NCBI GenBank assembly: GCA_016702305.1
Contig: JADJEH010000011.1
Coordinates: 37,415 to 101,414 of the forward strand
Reading direction: 5' to 3'
Length of the DNA: 64,000 nucleotides
DNA from: a bacterium
Lineage (GTDB): Bacteria > Electryoneota > RPQS01
A program made the translations under genes and the position numbers. Shown here one piece after another: positions 22,144 through 33,900 of this stretch. Under the pieces are notes generated by a model. The model saw only the letters and a program-made list of their open reading frames with translations, was not told the DNA's origin and searched no databases. Numbering within the stretch: the stretch's first letter is position 1; the number at the start of each line of letters is the position of its first letter.

Positions 22144-25100
22144 TTAGCGAACGGCAACAATGTGATACACGGACTCACTGGCCGTCGCTGCGGCGTTCGC
22201 GTCAATGTACTCAAGCGTCGGCGCCGGCACCGTGGCCAGAAGCGTATACACGCCATCTACCGCGGCGGCCTTTTCAACGCGATACGATGTTGCGTTCTCC
22301 GCGGCCGTCCAGAACAGATGCATGTCCAGACCTTCCGCCAATACAACCAAGGAGTCCACAGGCCCCACGGTTTGCGGGCTCAGGGCGAACAGGCAGATGT
22401 CATCAACCGCAGCTTCAATCGTTGAACCGCCGCCAAGGTCGGCCACGCTGATGCGCACCTTTACCTGCGATGTCAACGCGACGTAGTTTTCGAGTTGGAA
22501 CTGATCTTCTTTCCAGAATTCCCAGTCGTCGTTCGTGTAAAGCAGGGTCGTCCACGTCGTACCATTGTCCGACGATGCCCAGATATGAATCGAGTCGGTC
22601 CCGGGATTGTTGCCGAGATCGTTCGAGTACCACGACCAGATGTCCAGAGCTGCCGATTCATAGCCCGATAGATCCCAAGTGGGCGACACAATCGTCGTGC
22701 GGCCGCCGTCTACATCGTAGGTGTTATGCGTTGAGCCTTGACGACCGTCTGTGCACAGGCAGTAGATGCCCGGCGCAGACGTATGGTCGTCGCCCGTCTG
22801 CACGATGTTCGCGCCGTTGAAAGTCGCCACCGGATCCGAGCGTTCCCACAGTCCTACAGTAGCGTTGTCGCCCGTGTAGGATAGTGTCCAACCCTGCGTG
22901 CTCGCTTCAAAGTCATAGCACTGCTGGTAGTCCCACACGGTCGGGATATTCAGCACGCCGGTTTCCGGCACGCGCACGGACGTTGTCGGGCCCGTAAACT
23001 CGAAGTAGCAGTCATGAGCGCCGGTCACAAGCGTCGTGTCAAACGAAAACACCGAACCATCGCTGTAGCTGAAATCGAGCGTCGTTAGCGCGTAGGGCAA
23101 GCCGTCCACCACCACATTTGCCGAGAGCGGCGCGACATTGGTGGCGCTGGTGTAGAGAATCGAATACGTGAACAGAGTAGCCTCGCTGCCGCTAACGGGC
23201 GAAACTCCCGCGCCGGACAAGACAAATTCCGCTGGCGGCTGCAAGGTCGGGAAGACGATGTCGTCAACCCACGCGGCGTCGCTGCCGGACACGAGTGAAA
23301 CGTCCTTCGTGTACTTCCACATGAATGTGTGGACGCCAGCCGTTACGTTGTAGCTTGCCTGGGCCCAGCCAACTTCACCCGACCAGGATGCCTGTTCGAC
23401 GCCGTCAATCAGAAATCGCAGGAAGTCATAGGTGGCTTCCGACGAAACCTTGTAATAGAACGAAATCGGACCGCTGACCAATACGGTTTGGGTCACGGAC
23501 AGATTGGATTCCTGACTGTTTGAAATCACCCCTGACTTCGCGCAATATAGGCCGGCATGCTGCCCCGTGCTAACGATGGTCCACGGTGCAGTGCCGCTTT
23601 GCGTCCAGGGGAAGCGCGTGAAGTTGCCAGTTTCCCAATCTTCGTTGGACAAAACGGCCAGGTTAAAATCATGCGACATAGCGCCGCCAAACACGATTAC
23701 ATCCTGATCGCCGCCATATCCAGTGGCATCCGCGCGGACCGTGTAGGTCGTGCCGATAGGAAGGCTAAGTGTGTAAGCACCCAAGCCATTTGTGGTCGCC
23801 GGAGTCACCGGAAAGCCAACTACACTAACCTGCGCGCCCGGAACAGGTGCGGCCGCCGGATTGTACACGAAACCCGTGAGGTCGGCACTGGGGACAGAGA
23901 CCAATGACTTGTTTAGCGTCACCGTACTTCCGTCTATAACGGTAGTACCCTCGTTCGAGGTCGTGTAGCCAAACTTGCTGAACTCGAGCGTCACCGCGCC
24001 GACCGGCAACAGCAGATCGTAAGCGCCGCTGGCGTTCGTGGTGTCCACTTGTGCGCCGGCCAAATTACGGATGATCACTCCGGCGAGCGGAGCCAACGTG
24101 TTTTGGTCCGTTACGACGCCGGCTACGTGGCCATAACCACCTAAGATGCTCTCGGAGCAAGCCAGTGAGTAGGACTGCGGGCCGCTCGGCAACGTCGTCG
24201 AATTCACCGTGATCGTCCACGTTCCCGCAGCCGGGCTCGCCACCACGATCTGCTCGCTGTTGTTGATGTGGTCAACACCTGTTCCCGCGGGAGTTGCGGG
24301 GCTGGCCGGAGTCAGCGTGAACGGTAGGTACACCGTCGCGCTCGGCGAGGTCAGTGTCACATTCAGGTCATTGATCAGAGTGGGGTTTGCCAGCGGAGTT
24401 GCCGCCGGGTCCATCCACGACAGCGATACCCGCAGGGACGGCGTACCTGCCGGCACCGTGAACGTATGCGTCATCGTCTGACCGGTGGACAAACTGCCCT
24501 CCAGGAATCCGCCTTCCATCGTCGCATCCACCGCCGCTTGCACGTTGATGCGGCCGAAACCGTAGACGTAGTCGGGGCCAACATTGCCAAGATCCTGCGC
24601 GGTATTGATGAGCAGCGCCTTGATCGTGGACGGTAGCGGTGTGAGACCGGGATAGGAGATACCCATCTGTTGCAGAATCAGCGCCACACAGCCCGACGTA
24701 ATCGGCGTGGCCATCGAAGTGCCGCTCATGTCACCGTACGTATTGCCCGGTAGTGTTGAGTGAATATTGAGGCCGGGTGCGCAGACATCGGGCTTGATCC
24801 GCCCGTCGTCCGTCGGACCCCACGACGAGAAGGTCGTCATGCCGTCCGCATCCGTGGAAGCACCAACCGAAATGATGTTCTTTGCATTCGCGGGAACACC
24901 CATCGTATTGTAGGTGCTGCCGCATGCGCCGCCGCGCTCGTTGCCGGCCGCGAACAGCACGATAAACGGACTGCCCAAACTGCCGCGCACGATATTGTCC
25001 AACAACTGCGACACGCTCTCGTAATCGCCTTCCCACGTGCACGAGTAGCCATTCCACGCGATATTCGCGCCGATGGAGTTCGTGGCAAGGTCAGCCGAGT

Positions 25101-26079
25101 AGCTGTTGCGCGCCGTGGTGTAGTTTGCCTGAATATCCTGCGGACTATTGTAGAGGCAGTTCGGCGTGCACGACTCATACTGCATCGAGATAATATTGCA
25201 GGCAGGTGCCATCCCGCGATACAGGCCGCCGGATAATGCGCCGCTGCCGCCTACCGAACCGGCCACGTGCGTCGGGTGGTCTACCGTTGATCCGGCTTCA
25301 CCCAAGGTCAAACGCCCCGAAAAATCGGTATGTGCCGCGTCCACCATGCCTGCGTCATAGACGAGTACGCTGATGCCGCTGCCGTTCAAATTGTAAGGTG
25401 CCGCCTGCACGGTTTCGGCGCCAACGCGCGTCCGCGCCGCATCATTTACACCCGTCATCGGTGGTGACATCAAGTCCATCCAGGCCACTTCGTCTTCGCT
25501 TGCCATGGCTTCAAACTGATCCGGATGAACCGCCATTACCCACGTGTTGATGATTTCAATATAGTCACCCATTTCCGCGCCATAGCGCGCCGCGATCTCC
25601 TTGGCGGCGTTGCCCGCGACATCCGCGTGCAGGCGCACGAACACCAATTCCATCTCGTTCTCGAAATGTGTCCAGGGTTCAAACTCGCGGTTAACGACAC
25701 GGCTGTGCATCTTGTCAGCCACGGTCAATTCGCCTGCCCAACGTAAACCCAAAGACGACGCCGAGGCTGTCGTGATGTCATTCGAAAGGCTCGCCAGCCA
25801 GGCATTTCCGCCCAACGGTTCGAGCAGCTTGATGCCGGCGCCTTGCAGCGAATTGCGCGTCGCATCATCAGGATCGGTGTAAAGCTGCAATAGGCAGTGG
25901 ACAGGGCTTTCGACGCTTGCCTCGACGGACAGCGTGGAAAGTGCGCTAAGGTCTTCCGCGGGATTGAATTCGCGTGACCACAGCCTGACGGTGTACTCAC
26001 CGGATGCGAACGCGGTTTGCATACACAACAGGCACAGCAGGGCGAGGGTAAGCCCTCGGCCCGAGATTCCAAATTTCAT
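22144..26079 (-). CDS. Secreted subtilisin-like (S8) protease with carboxypeptidase-regulatory repeats
   Basis: The start at 26079 gives a clean signal peptide ending at AFA-SGEY (about 26) and has GGAG upstream; the frame's extra 33 codons are rejected. A prodomain-like region spans about 30-215. The catalytic triad is complete: Asp242 (VLVYDAGMVD), His271 (DHPTHVAGSVGG), Ser455 (SGTSMATP), with oxyanion Asn380 (FAAGN). After it come a proprotein-type beta domain (about 490-650), two carboxypeptidase regulatory-like domains (about 655-810), two MAM-like lectin-style regions (WETGNFTRFPW, DFEASTQGW) and a final Fn3-like module (VDSLVVLAEGLDMHLFW ... YHIVAVR). There is no PNPFN domain. At 1311 aa, a surface or extracellular protein-degrading enzyme is the confident call. 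Confidence 0.92.
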   Translation of the reverse strand: MKFGISGRGLTLALLCLLCMQTAFASGEYTVRLWSREFNPAEDLSALSTLSVEASVESPVHCLLQLYTDPDDATRNSLQGAGIKLLEPLGGNAWLASLSNDITTASASSLGLRWAGELTVADKMHSRVVNREFEPWTHFENEMELVFVRLHADVAGNAAKEIAARYGAEMGDYIEIINTWVMAVHPDQFEAMASEDEVAWMDLMSPPMTGVNDAARTRVGAETVQAAPYNLNGSGISVLVYDAGMVDAAHTDFSGRLTLGEAGSTVDHPTHVAGSVGGSGALSGGLYRGMAPACNIISMQYESCTPNCLYNSPQDIQANYTTARNSYSADLATNSIGANIAWNGYSCTWEGDYESVSQLLDNIVRGSLGSPFIVLFAAGNERGGACGSTYNTMGVPANAKNIISVGASTDADGMTTFSSWGPTDDGRIKPDVCAPGLNIHSTLPGNTYGDMSGTSMATPITSGCVALILQQMGISYPGLTPLPSTIKALLINTAQDLGNVGPDYVYGFGRINVQAAVDATMEGGFLEGSLSTGQTMTHTFTVPAGTPSLRVSLSWMDPAATPLANPTLINDLNVTLTSPSATVYLPFTLTPASPATPAGTGVDHINNSEQIVVASPAAGTWTITVNSTTLPSGPQSYSLACSESILGGYGHVAGVVTDQNTLAPLAGVIIRNLAGAQVDTTNASGAYDLLLPVGAVTLEFSKFGYTTSNEGTTVIDGSTVTLNKSLVSVPSADLTGFVYNPAAAPVPGAQVSVVGFPVTPATTNGLGAYTLSLPIGTTYTVRADATGYGGDQDVIVFGGAMSHDFNLAVLSNEDWETGNFTRFPWTQSGTAPWTIVSTGQHAGLYCAKSGVISNSQESNLSVTQTVLVSGPISFYYKVSSEATYDFLRFLIDGVEQASWSGEVGWAQASYNVTAGVHTFMWKYTKDVSLVSGSDAAWVDDIVFPTLQPPAEFVLSGAGVSPVSGSEATLFTYSILYTSATNVAPLSANVVVDGLPYALTTLDFSYSDGSVFSFDTTLVTGAHDCYFEFTGPTTSVRVPETGVLNIPTVWDYQQCYDFEASTQGWTLSYTGDNATVGLWERSDPVATFNGANIVQTGDDHTSAPGIYCLCTDGRQGSTHNTYDVDGGRTTIVSPTWDLSGYESAALDIWSWYSNDLGNNPGTDSIHIWASSDNGTTWTTLLYTNDDWEFWKEDQFQLENYVALTSQVKVRISVADLGGGSTIEAAVDDICLFALSPQTVGPVDSLVVLAEGLDMHLFWTAAENATSYRVEKAAAVDGVYTLLATVPAPTLEYIDANAAATASESVYHIVAVR

Positions 26080-26399
26080 GTTAAACTCCGGGTGTATCGA
26101 GAAATCACTGAGAATTATCGGTTGGAAGATTGCCGGCACTCCAGGCTGCTCCTGGGTCTGTAAAGCAGTACAAATCACACTGTCTGGAAAGGGAAGGGAC
26201 CCACCTTAGCACGACAGGGTTTTGGCCCCCAATAAGATAGCAAGTTCCGCGCCTTGCCTTAGTGGTGTATGGACATGCAGTTGGATACCTGGGTATCCAT
26301 GAAAATGCGCCAGTCATTCACACGACTGCGAACGCTATGCGCACAGTGCGCCAAGCAGGCAAGATCGAAACCCGTGAGGGTGCCCTTAGTATACGCAAC

Positions 26400-26423
26400 G
26401 AGCCTGTGAAAAACCACAGGCTC
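26400..26423 (-). terminator. Terminator of the HAE-type RND pump operon
   Basis: GAGCCTGTG and CACAGGCTC form a 9-bp stem with an A-rich 6-base loop, 29 bases beyond the pump's stop. The rest of the 372-base spacer (26080-26451) should hold the protease promoter, and nothing else was recognised there. Confidence 0.65.
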
Positions 26424-26451
26424 GTATCGGCACCCGGCCCAACCCACTCCT

Positions 26452-29400
26452 CTACAGCCGCTCTGCCGCGTCTCCCGCAACAGGCCCGGGTTCCTTCTCT
26501 GCCCGGCCGATCGATCGCCGCACCGCAGACAGCCACCCTTCCAGTTTCACATAGAAAGAAGGGACAACATACAGGCTCAAAGCCGTCGAGACGAGCACAC
26601 CGCCGATCACAGCGATCGCCATCGGCGTGCGTATTTCCGTGCCTGCCCCTAAGCCCAGTGCAGGCGGCACTGCCGCCATCATCGTAGCAATTGACGTCAT
26701 TAGAATCGGCCGCAGTCGTATTGGCCCCGCCTGTTTCATCGCTTCGGCCGCGCTCGCTCCGTCTCCGCGCCGCTGATTGGCGTAATCCACAAGAATGATC
26801 GAGTTCTTCTTCACGATGCCCATCAGCAAGAGTAGACCGATCATGCTGAAGATGTTCAAAGTCTTGCCCGTAATCAGCAATGCCGCCGCCGCGCCGACTA
26901 CAGAGAGCGGAAGGATCGTCAGAATCGTGATTGGGTGAGAAAACGAATTGAATTGCGACGCCAATACCATGTAGGCAACCAGAATGCCCATCGCGAGAGC
27001 GAACAATAGTCCGGCAAACGACTCTTTAAAGGCCACACTTGAGCCGCTGAGACTCGTGCGATAGCCCGTTGGCAAATCGTTTGACAGCGCTTCGACGTAT
27101 TGAATCGCCTCCTGCTGCGAATGTCCGGGTGCCACGTTGGCAAATACGGTGATCGCCCGCTCGCGGTCTTTGCGCGTGATCGCTTGCAGCGCGGGCAATT
27201 CTTCAAACTTTGTCAACGACGACAGCGGCACCAGCTCGCCATTGCGGCTCCGCACCCGCAGGCGCGAGATATCCTGCATGCTTCGGCGCTGCTCGGCCAT
27301 CAAGCGCATGCGCACGTCAATGCGGCGTCCACCCGCGCTGTATTTCCCGACCCGTTCGCCGCCAACCAGAGAATTGATTGCTGTCGCCACATCCTCGACG
27401 GAAATCCCGAGGTCTGCGCAGCGCGCTCGATCCGGCTCGACGCGAAGTTCCGGTACGCCGATACGATAGTCGGTGTCCACGTCTACAACAAGTCCGCTCT
27501 CGGACAGCTTCTTGGTAACATCGCCGCTCAAGGACTCCAGCGACTTCCAGTCCGGCCCTAACAGTGAAAACTCAACGGGAAAGCCGCGTTGCGCCGTGAA
27601 TCCCGATTGCGACAAGTCTTGTACGACGGCCCGCACGCCGGGTATGCCGTTCAGGTCTTTTCTTAGTACCGCAGCGATCTCCGCTTGGGATTTACCGCGC
27701 TCCCCTGGCGGCAACAAGGTTACGAACAGAATTCCGCCGCTTTGACCACCGCCACCAAATCCTCCGACCAGCACGAATGAACGCGTAATTTCCGGATAAG
27801 TCTCAATCTTTGCTTCAACCTGTCGAAAGAGATTGTCCGTTTCCGTTACGCTCGAACTCACCGCCGTCTGCACGCGGATCATCAGGCGGCTTTGGTCCTG
27901 CGACGGCACGAACTCGCTCGGCAGGAGCTTGAGCACGATCATTGATCCGAGGAAAATGACCAGCGCGCTCGACAAAATCAACCCCGGTCGCTTCAGGGCC
28001 TTCCCCAGCCAGCGCGCGTATGTGCGTTCTGACATTCCAAACACGCGATCAGCCCATGCGCCGATCCGACTGCGATTTTCGCGCGAGATATCCAGAATCT
28101 GCGCGCACCGCGCCGGCGCTAACGTCACGGCTTCAACGTACGACAACAAGATTGCTACGCACAATGTCACGCCGAATTGGAGGAAGAACCGTCCCACAAC
28201 GCCATCCATGAACACCACGGGAACAAAGATCGCGACCACGGCCAGCGTCGCGGCAAACGCCGGGAAGGTAATCTCTTTCGTTCCCTCAAGTGCCGCCGTC
28301 ACGCGGTCTTTGCCCATCTCCGCGTGCCGCACAATATTCTCAAGCACCATGATGGCGTCGTCAACCACAATGCCTACCGCCAGCGCAAGCCCCAGCAGGG
28401 TGAATGTGTTGAGCGTGAATCCGAGAAAATAGATGACCGCAATTGTTCCCAACAAGGACATTGGGATTGCGAGAATCACGTTGATCGCGTTAGAGAACGA
28501 GCCAAGAAACAGCCAACAGACCAACGCAGTCAGCAAGATAGATAGCACCAGTTCAAGCTCGATTTCGTGTACCGATTCTTCGATAAACACGGTCGAGTCA
28601 AAATTGATGCCCAGTTCCATGCCCTCGGGCAACGTCTTGCTGATATCCGCCATGGCAGCCTTGACCGCCGCCGCCACAGCCACGGCGTTCGAGCCGCGCT
28701 GCTTGCGGATACCCATGCCCATCGCCGGGCTGCCGTTCACGCGGGTAATGCGCCGCACATCTTCAAACCCGTCTTCCACCACGGCCACATCGCTCAAATG
28801 CACTTCGGCCTGCGGCGTATCACGCACGACGATGTTCTTGAATGTCTCGAGGTCAATCGCTTCCCCCATAATGCGAACGCTGACTTCGCGTCCGCTGTTT
28901 TCGAGGCGTCCGGCCGGAAGTTCGACATGTTCTCGGCGCAAGGCGTTCACCAGATCCGAAACGGTCAGTCCATACGCGTCAAGCTTCGCTGCATCCACCC
29001 AAATGCGAATATTGCGATCAAGCCAACCGCCAAGAGTGATCTCGCCCACGCCCGGGATTGTTTGCAGCTTGTCCCGAATCTGATAGCGTGCGATGTCCGA
29101 CAACACCTGTTTCGGATACGGTCCGGACAATCCGATCCACATGATCGGATTGTCTTCGGGATTTGACTTGGATACTGTCGGAGGATCAATATCTACGGGT
29201 AGTCGCCGTGCGGCCTGCGCGACTTTCGTCTGTACGTCCTGCAAAGCCAGATCCACATCCCGCGAGAGATCCATTTCCACCGTTACATTGGCGCTGCCTT
29301 GCCGCGCACTCGACGTGATCCCGCGCACACCTTCAACCTGGGCAACGGCCTCCTCAATAATCTCGACGACGTCATGCTCCATCACCTCGGGTGCTGCGCC

Positions 29401-29556
29401 CTCCCATGTGGCGTTGACGGTAATCGTCGGGAAATCCACGTCCGGGAATTGACTAATGCCAATGCGCGTCAACGCAATCAGGCCAAACAGCACAGTGCCC
29501 GCCATGAGCATCCATGCGAAGACCGGCTTGCGAACGCAGACTTCAGTGATGTTCAT
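26452..29556 (-). CDS. RND multidrug-type efflux permease (HAE1 group)
   Basis: At 1034 aa it has the usual length and layout of AcrB/MdtB-like pumps: TM1 at about 11-30 after the basic MNITEVCVRKPVF start, a large periplasmic loop, TM2-6 with GLALAVGIVVDDAIMVLEN (the double-Asp proton relay), a second periplasmic loop, and TM8-12 with GLLLLMGIVKKNSIILVDYA. QFPDVDFPTITV near the N-terminus is a group hallmark. It pumps organic compounds from periplasm or membrane to outside using the proton gradient (known of the family). It overlaps the adaptor gene by ATGA. No outer-membrane factor gene is adjacent, so a TolC-type protein from elsewhere is needed. Confidence 0.93.
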   Translation of the reverse strand: MNITEVCVRKPVFAWMLMAGTVLFGLIALTRIGISQFPDVDFPTITVNATWEGAAPEVMEHDVVEIIEEAVAQVEGVRGITSSARQGSANVTVEMDLSRDVDLALQDVQTKVAQAARRLPVDIDPPTVSKSNPEDNPIMWIGLSGPYPKQVLSDIARYQIRDKLQTIPGVGEITLGGWLDRNIRIWVDAAKLDAYGLTVSDLVNALRREHVELPAGRLENSGREVSVRIMGEAIDLETFKNIVVRDTPQAEVHLSDVAVVEDGFEDVRRITRVNGSPAMGMGIRKQRGSNAVAVAAAVKAAMADISKTLPEGMELGINFDSTVFIEESVHEIELELVLSILLTALVCWLFLGSFSNAINVILAIPMSLLGTIAVIYFLGFTLNTFTLLGLALAVGIVVDDAIMVLENIVRHAEMGKDRVTAALEGTKEITFPAFAATLAVVAIFVPVVFMDGVVGRFFLQFGVTLCVAILLSYVEAVTLAPARCAQILDISRENRSRIGAWADRVFGMSERTYARWLGKALKRPGLILSSALVIFLGSMIVLKLLPSEFVPSQDQSRLMIRVQTAVSSSVTETDNLFRQVEAKIETYPEITRSFVLVGGFGGGGQSGGILFVTLLPPGERGKSQAEIAAVLRKDLNGIPGVRAVVQDLSQSGFTAQRGFPVEFSLLGPDWKSLESLSGDVTKKLSESGLVVDVDTDYRIGVPELRVEPDRARCADLGISVEDVATAINSLVGGERVGKYSAGGRRIDVRMRLMAEQRRSMQDISRLRVRSRNGELVPLSSLTKFEELPALQAITRKDRERAITVFANVAPGHSQQEAIQYVEALSNDLPTGYRTSLSGSSVAFKESFAGLLFALAMGILVAYMVLASQFNSFSHPITILTILPLSVVGAAAALLITGKTLNIFSMIGLLLLMGIVKKNSIILVDYANQRRGDGASAAEAMKQAGPIRLRPILMTSIATMMAAVPPALGLGAGTEIRTPMAIAVIGGVLVSTALSLYVVPSFYVKLEGWLSAVRRSIGRAEKEPGPVAGDAAERL

Positions 29557-30680
29557 CGGCTTGCGCTCCCGCTGTCGCCGGGCGCGGGCTTCGCGGCACT
29601 GACAATGCGCACGCGCGCGCCTTGACTAAGCGCTTCCGCGCCGCGCACCACGAGCTGCTCGCCGGCGCGCAATCCCTCTTGTACTTCAACTCGCCCGTCA
29701 AATGTCTGCAAACCGAGTTTTAGGACGCGCTCGTGTGCCACTGTGTCTTCGACAACAAATCCCAAGAACCCGCGTTCGCTCGGTCGAATGCTCACCTGCG
29801 GAATCACCGGCAGGTCATTCGACTCTCCCAATAGAACAGTTACTTCCGCGAACACTCCCGGTTGTAACTCGGCCGCCGATTCGACGGTCACTTCGGCCGT
29901 CACTTCGACCATGCGCGTTTGTGGATCGGCCGATTCTGACACGGCCATGATCGTCGCGCGCAGTGAATCTGATGCGCCAGCCACCGCAAACGACACGCTC
30001 AGACCGCGAGTCAGCTTCGTGGCGTCTTGCACCGGAACGGAGAACCTGAGCAGCAATGGATCACGGCGCACCATCGTCGCGACCGTCGCACCGATTTGCA
30101 TGTACTGTCCCGTCCGTGCGACCCGCGATTGTATTGTGCCGGCCGTCGGCGCCGGAACGTGTGCGTCGCGGAAATTCAGCTTTGCTAAATCAAGCGCGGC
30201 GGCCGCTTGGGCGGAATCCGCCCTCGCGCTTTGCGCTCGTGTCTGCCAACTGTCGAGCTCTTCGGGACTCACAAATCCTGGATTGTTACCCTGAATATCC
30301 ACGCGCCGCCGCAATCCGGTTTCGATTTCGCGCAACGTTGCTTTCGCTTTTTCGTACGCGGCTTCCGCTGACCGCAAGGCCAGTTCGTAGCGTTCGAGCT
30401 CGATGTCAACTAACGGTTCTCCGGCACGCACAGCTTCTCCTTCGCGAAACCGCACCGCTTGTACCGTTCCTGAAACACGCGTTGTCACAGGCAGGATTTC
30501 AAATGCGACAACCGATCCCACGGCATGCACGACAAGATCCGCCTTGCGCGTGGTCACTGTTTCCACTTCAACCGGAAACGCCTGTGGAGGTTTGCGCTGC
30601 GGAGCGGTGTTCCCGCCCGAGCAGCCTACCGCTGCCATGACAGCCAGAAAGTGTAAACAGAGAAGTAAACGGAAACGCAT
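29553..30680 (-). CDS. RND efflux periplasmic adaptor (membrane fusion) lipoprotein
   Basis: From the ATG at 30680 the protein opens with MRFRLLLCLHFLAVMAAVGC, a lipoprotein signal with Cys20 as the anchor. A TTG 21 bases upstream is also in frame. The body has the adaptor order: barrel-sandwich half (VSGTVQAVRFREGEAVRAGE), helical hairpin (about 110-165), second lipoyl half (DAHVPAPTAGTIQSRVARTG), beta-barrel (LLLRFSVPVQDATKL) and membrane-proximal domain (VPVIPQ-like region, FDGRVEVQEGLRAGE). It joins the pump coded next to it to an outer-membrane channel. It is translationally coupled to the pump. No regulator gene is adjacent. Confidence 0.9.
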   Translation of the reverse strand: MRFRLLLCLHFLAVMAAVGCSGGNTAPQRKPPQAFPVEVETVTTRKADLVVHAVGSVVAFEILPVTTRVSGTVQAVRFREGEAVRAGEPLVDIELERYELALRSAEAAYEKAKATLREIETGLRRRVDIQGNNPGFVSPEELDSWQTRAQSARADSAQAAAALDLAKLNFRDAHVPAPTAGTIQSRVARTGQYMQIGATVATMVRRDPLLLRFSVPVQDATKLTRGLSVSFAVAGASDSLRATIMAVSESADPQTRMVEVTAEVTVESAAELQPGVFAEVTVLLGESNDLPVIPQVSIRPSERGFLGFVVEDTVAHERVLKLGLQTFDGRVEVQEGLRAGEQLVVRGAEALSQGARVRIVSAAKPAPGDSGSASR

Positions 30681-30852
30681 AAGGAGAAAACGGTTCGTCA
30701 AAGGAGGGGAGCAATTATCTTAAGTTATCTTATAGAATTATACCGTGATTATCAATCGGATTCTCCCCGGCCTCTCGTGAGGGGAGGGAGCATAAACTTC
30801 TGATTGTAAAAGGCTAAGCCTATCACGACCCGAACACATATGCCAAAGAAAA

Positions 30853-30877
30853 AGGGCCAACCCCGCGGGTCAGCCCT
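30853..30877 (-). terminator. Terminator of the zinc carboxypeptidase gene
   Basis: On the minus strand AGGGC-tg-ACCC and GGGT-tg-GCCCT pair around a 3-base loop, with a symmetric 2+2 internal loop, followed by TTTTTCTTT. This is a classical Rho-independent signal. Confidence 0.8.
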
Positions 30878-30909
30878 CTTCCTCATCTCGTAATTTCCTG
30901 TTCCGCCCG

Positions 30910-33900
30910 TTACGGCGTGGCGTTCATACTGCCGACGACCACGAAGAACTTCATATCTTCAGCAGGTGCAGCAATCGTCAACGTTGTTCCAGTCGTCGTC
31001 CCAACGTACAGGCTGTATGGTCCGTCGGGCGCGAGCGCAGCGTACACATGGTAGAATGGAGCGTCAGCCGCGCGCCAGGCCAAGCGGTACTCGTGCGTCG
31101 CCTCGAGATAGTGAATTGTCAAGCTGTCCGGTGCCGTCAGCGTACCGACATCAAACGTTACGGGAATCAGTAGCGGATTCTCGTCGGCGTCGTTGCTCGT
31201 CAAATGGATTTCCGCCGTGTATTCGCCCATCGGCAACGCGCCGGCGGTGAAAGACAATGGCAGATGCGTGCACGATCCCGCCGACACGCTGCCCGCCGTC
31301 GCGCCGCCAAACGTCATCCACGGCGGCGCCGGTACTTCAAGTGCAATCGCCAAATTGTTGGCGACATAACCCGCGTTATAGGTCATCTGCAATCCCACGG
31401 TTCCCGCTCCGTCTTCAATACCGATACTGCCGGAAGTCAGCAGTCCCGTCATGGATTGGTATTGGTAGACGATCCGGCCGTTGCTGTACAGAATCACTTC
31501 AAACGTATAGTTGCCTGTGTTGTTGAAGTGCGGAACATTGTCCCACTGCACAATGTAACGGTCCAGCGGGGAATCGTAGTAATAATAAACGGCGCCGGAC
31601 AATTGCGGACTCAGATCATCCCAGAACACAGCCATTAGGGCGTTCGGTACGGTATTGGTGGGAAGCGGTCGATTGGAGTACGTGTTCGATGCCGTGCCGA
31701 AATGCACATTGCCGTTGCCGCACACGTTCATCGCCGTATACGCCGTGCCATAGAAGCTGAAGGCCCACGGCAGCGTGACTGGGAGCACTTCGTCGTCGGC
31801 CGTGAACGTCAACTGTGTTCCCACGCCAGCCAACTCGACCCAGTCATAAACCGGACCGTCCGGCTCGTTCGAGTCTTTCCATACGTAGCCGAACGCATCC
31901 GGGCCGCCGCCGTTGTCAAGCTGTGCCGGTCCGCGGCCGCGATTCGTTTCGTCACCTTTGACCTCCGGTTCGCTCACTGGAACGTCTGCTAATGCGGAGA
32001 TTTGCGGCAGTTCGGCGCGAACCGGCGCGAGCTGATTGTAGGTGACGCTCCATTGCAGATCGCATTCACCGACATTGCAGATATGCAAAGTGTCCTGGTC
32101 CGTACCCGCCAACGCGGCCCACGCGTTTATCGTTGTCGGTGTGACGTCAATTTCCGTCGGCACCGGACAGCCCGTGCCGATATTGTCCACGTACCAGCCT
32201 TCGGAATTCGTATTCGTGTCGGATGTAAATCTGAACCTGATTTGCACCGCTGTTCCCGGGCATGCAATCGTCAACGGATAAACCTGGTGAAGCCACCCGC
32301 CCGACGCTCCTTCGCGCGGCGAACCCAATGCCGTCCAACCGGCGCCAAGATTAACCTCGACATAGCCGAAATCCCAGCCGGCTTCGGTCGAATACCATTC
32401 ATCGAAACTGATTTCAGCGCCAGGCCCCAAGAAGAGCGTGTCGCTGAGCAGGTAACACGAGAGATTATCAGCGTAGTTGCCGGTTTCATTGCCCATAAAC
32501 CATGCATGCGTCGGCGATGAGGCGCGCCGCGTCGAGATGTGCCACTGATTCAACGCTCCGCCCGTGACCCAACCGCCTGCGCCCGTTTCAACGCTGTCGG
32601 CTAACGACGATGAGCCTATGGTCGCCACGAACGTGATAGTTGTGTCGAGATTGGCATTCGACAACGCCAGCGAGAAAGTGAACGAATGCAGCGCCGGACA
32701 TCCCGCCGCGATGGACATTGTGAAGTCAGAGCCATTGACCGCCGATTGGTTGACCGGAATATTCGGCCAGCTTGCTGCACCGTTCAGAATGGTCACGTAC
32801 GGATCGCTTGTCGTGAGGCTGCCCGTCAATCCATCCAACGATTGCGTACCGGCATTGCGCAACGTAAGCGCCAAGCTGCCGTCTTCGCCGGGCTGGAGAA
32901 CGCCATTGCCGCCGATTTGACTGAAGCACGCCGCGCCAAGCGCCGTCTTGTACGGCTGCGGCATCAACAGTCCGGCGATTCGCGCCAGAAACATATTTGC
33001 AGGCAGATTTTCCTGCGCCAATGGGAGAATGCGAGCCTGCGCGGGCCAGAAGCCGTCGGTGGCGCCGCCGACTTCCGTTGTCACCGCGAAGATCTTAGGA
33101 TGATTCAGCGAGTCGCCATATTCCCAATCAAACGAGCCGCCGTTCGTGTTGTACAGAGTTTGCCACGGCGTGCCGGTCGTATACCACACGTTATTCACCG
33201 TATGAATCCAATACGCCATCGAGTCGGCCAGCATCTGGAATATCGCGTTGTCCGCGCACAATCCGTCGCCATCATAGTAACTCGTTCCCCACGGGTAAAG
33301 CACGAGATTCGAGTACGTGTGAAAATCTTCCTGCGTTACGAACTGCCGGCTGTTGATGAAGTCGCGCAGGTGCTGTGTTTCGAGTTCCGAAAACGGTGCC
33401 GGACCGCGATAGGTCAGGTCGGACGGAAACGGCGATGAACCGTTATCGTCAATGCCCCACGCTGCGTCGAAGTTGCGGTTCAAGTCAATGCCAAAACTGC
33501 CGTCGCCGTTAGGCTTGCGGTTTTTGCGCCACTGACCGCCGCCGCTGGGATTCGTTGCGCGGTTGTATTCGTAGCCGTCCGGATTCACGCATGGCAGGAA
33601 GTACAATTCACGGTTGTTCACCATGTCCGTGGCATCCGCGTTCGTGCCGTAGTTGTCCGTCAGGTAGTTCATGAAATGCAGGACGGCTTCCATCGCGGCC
33701 GGCTCACGGGCGTGAATCAACGAGTTGTAGAAGACTTCAGGCTCGTTTTCATCCACTGCCGGGTTGTCCGAGATCTTGAGTGCCCACATGTCACGGCCTT
33801 CATAGGTCTGGCCGATCGAGAATTTCGCCGACGTGATCGTGGGATGCTGTGCATGGATCGTGTCCAGCATCGCGACAATTTCCGCGTACGTGTGGTAGCC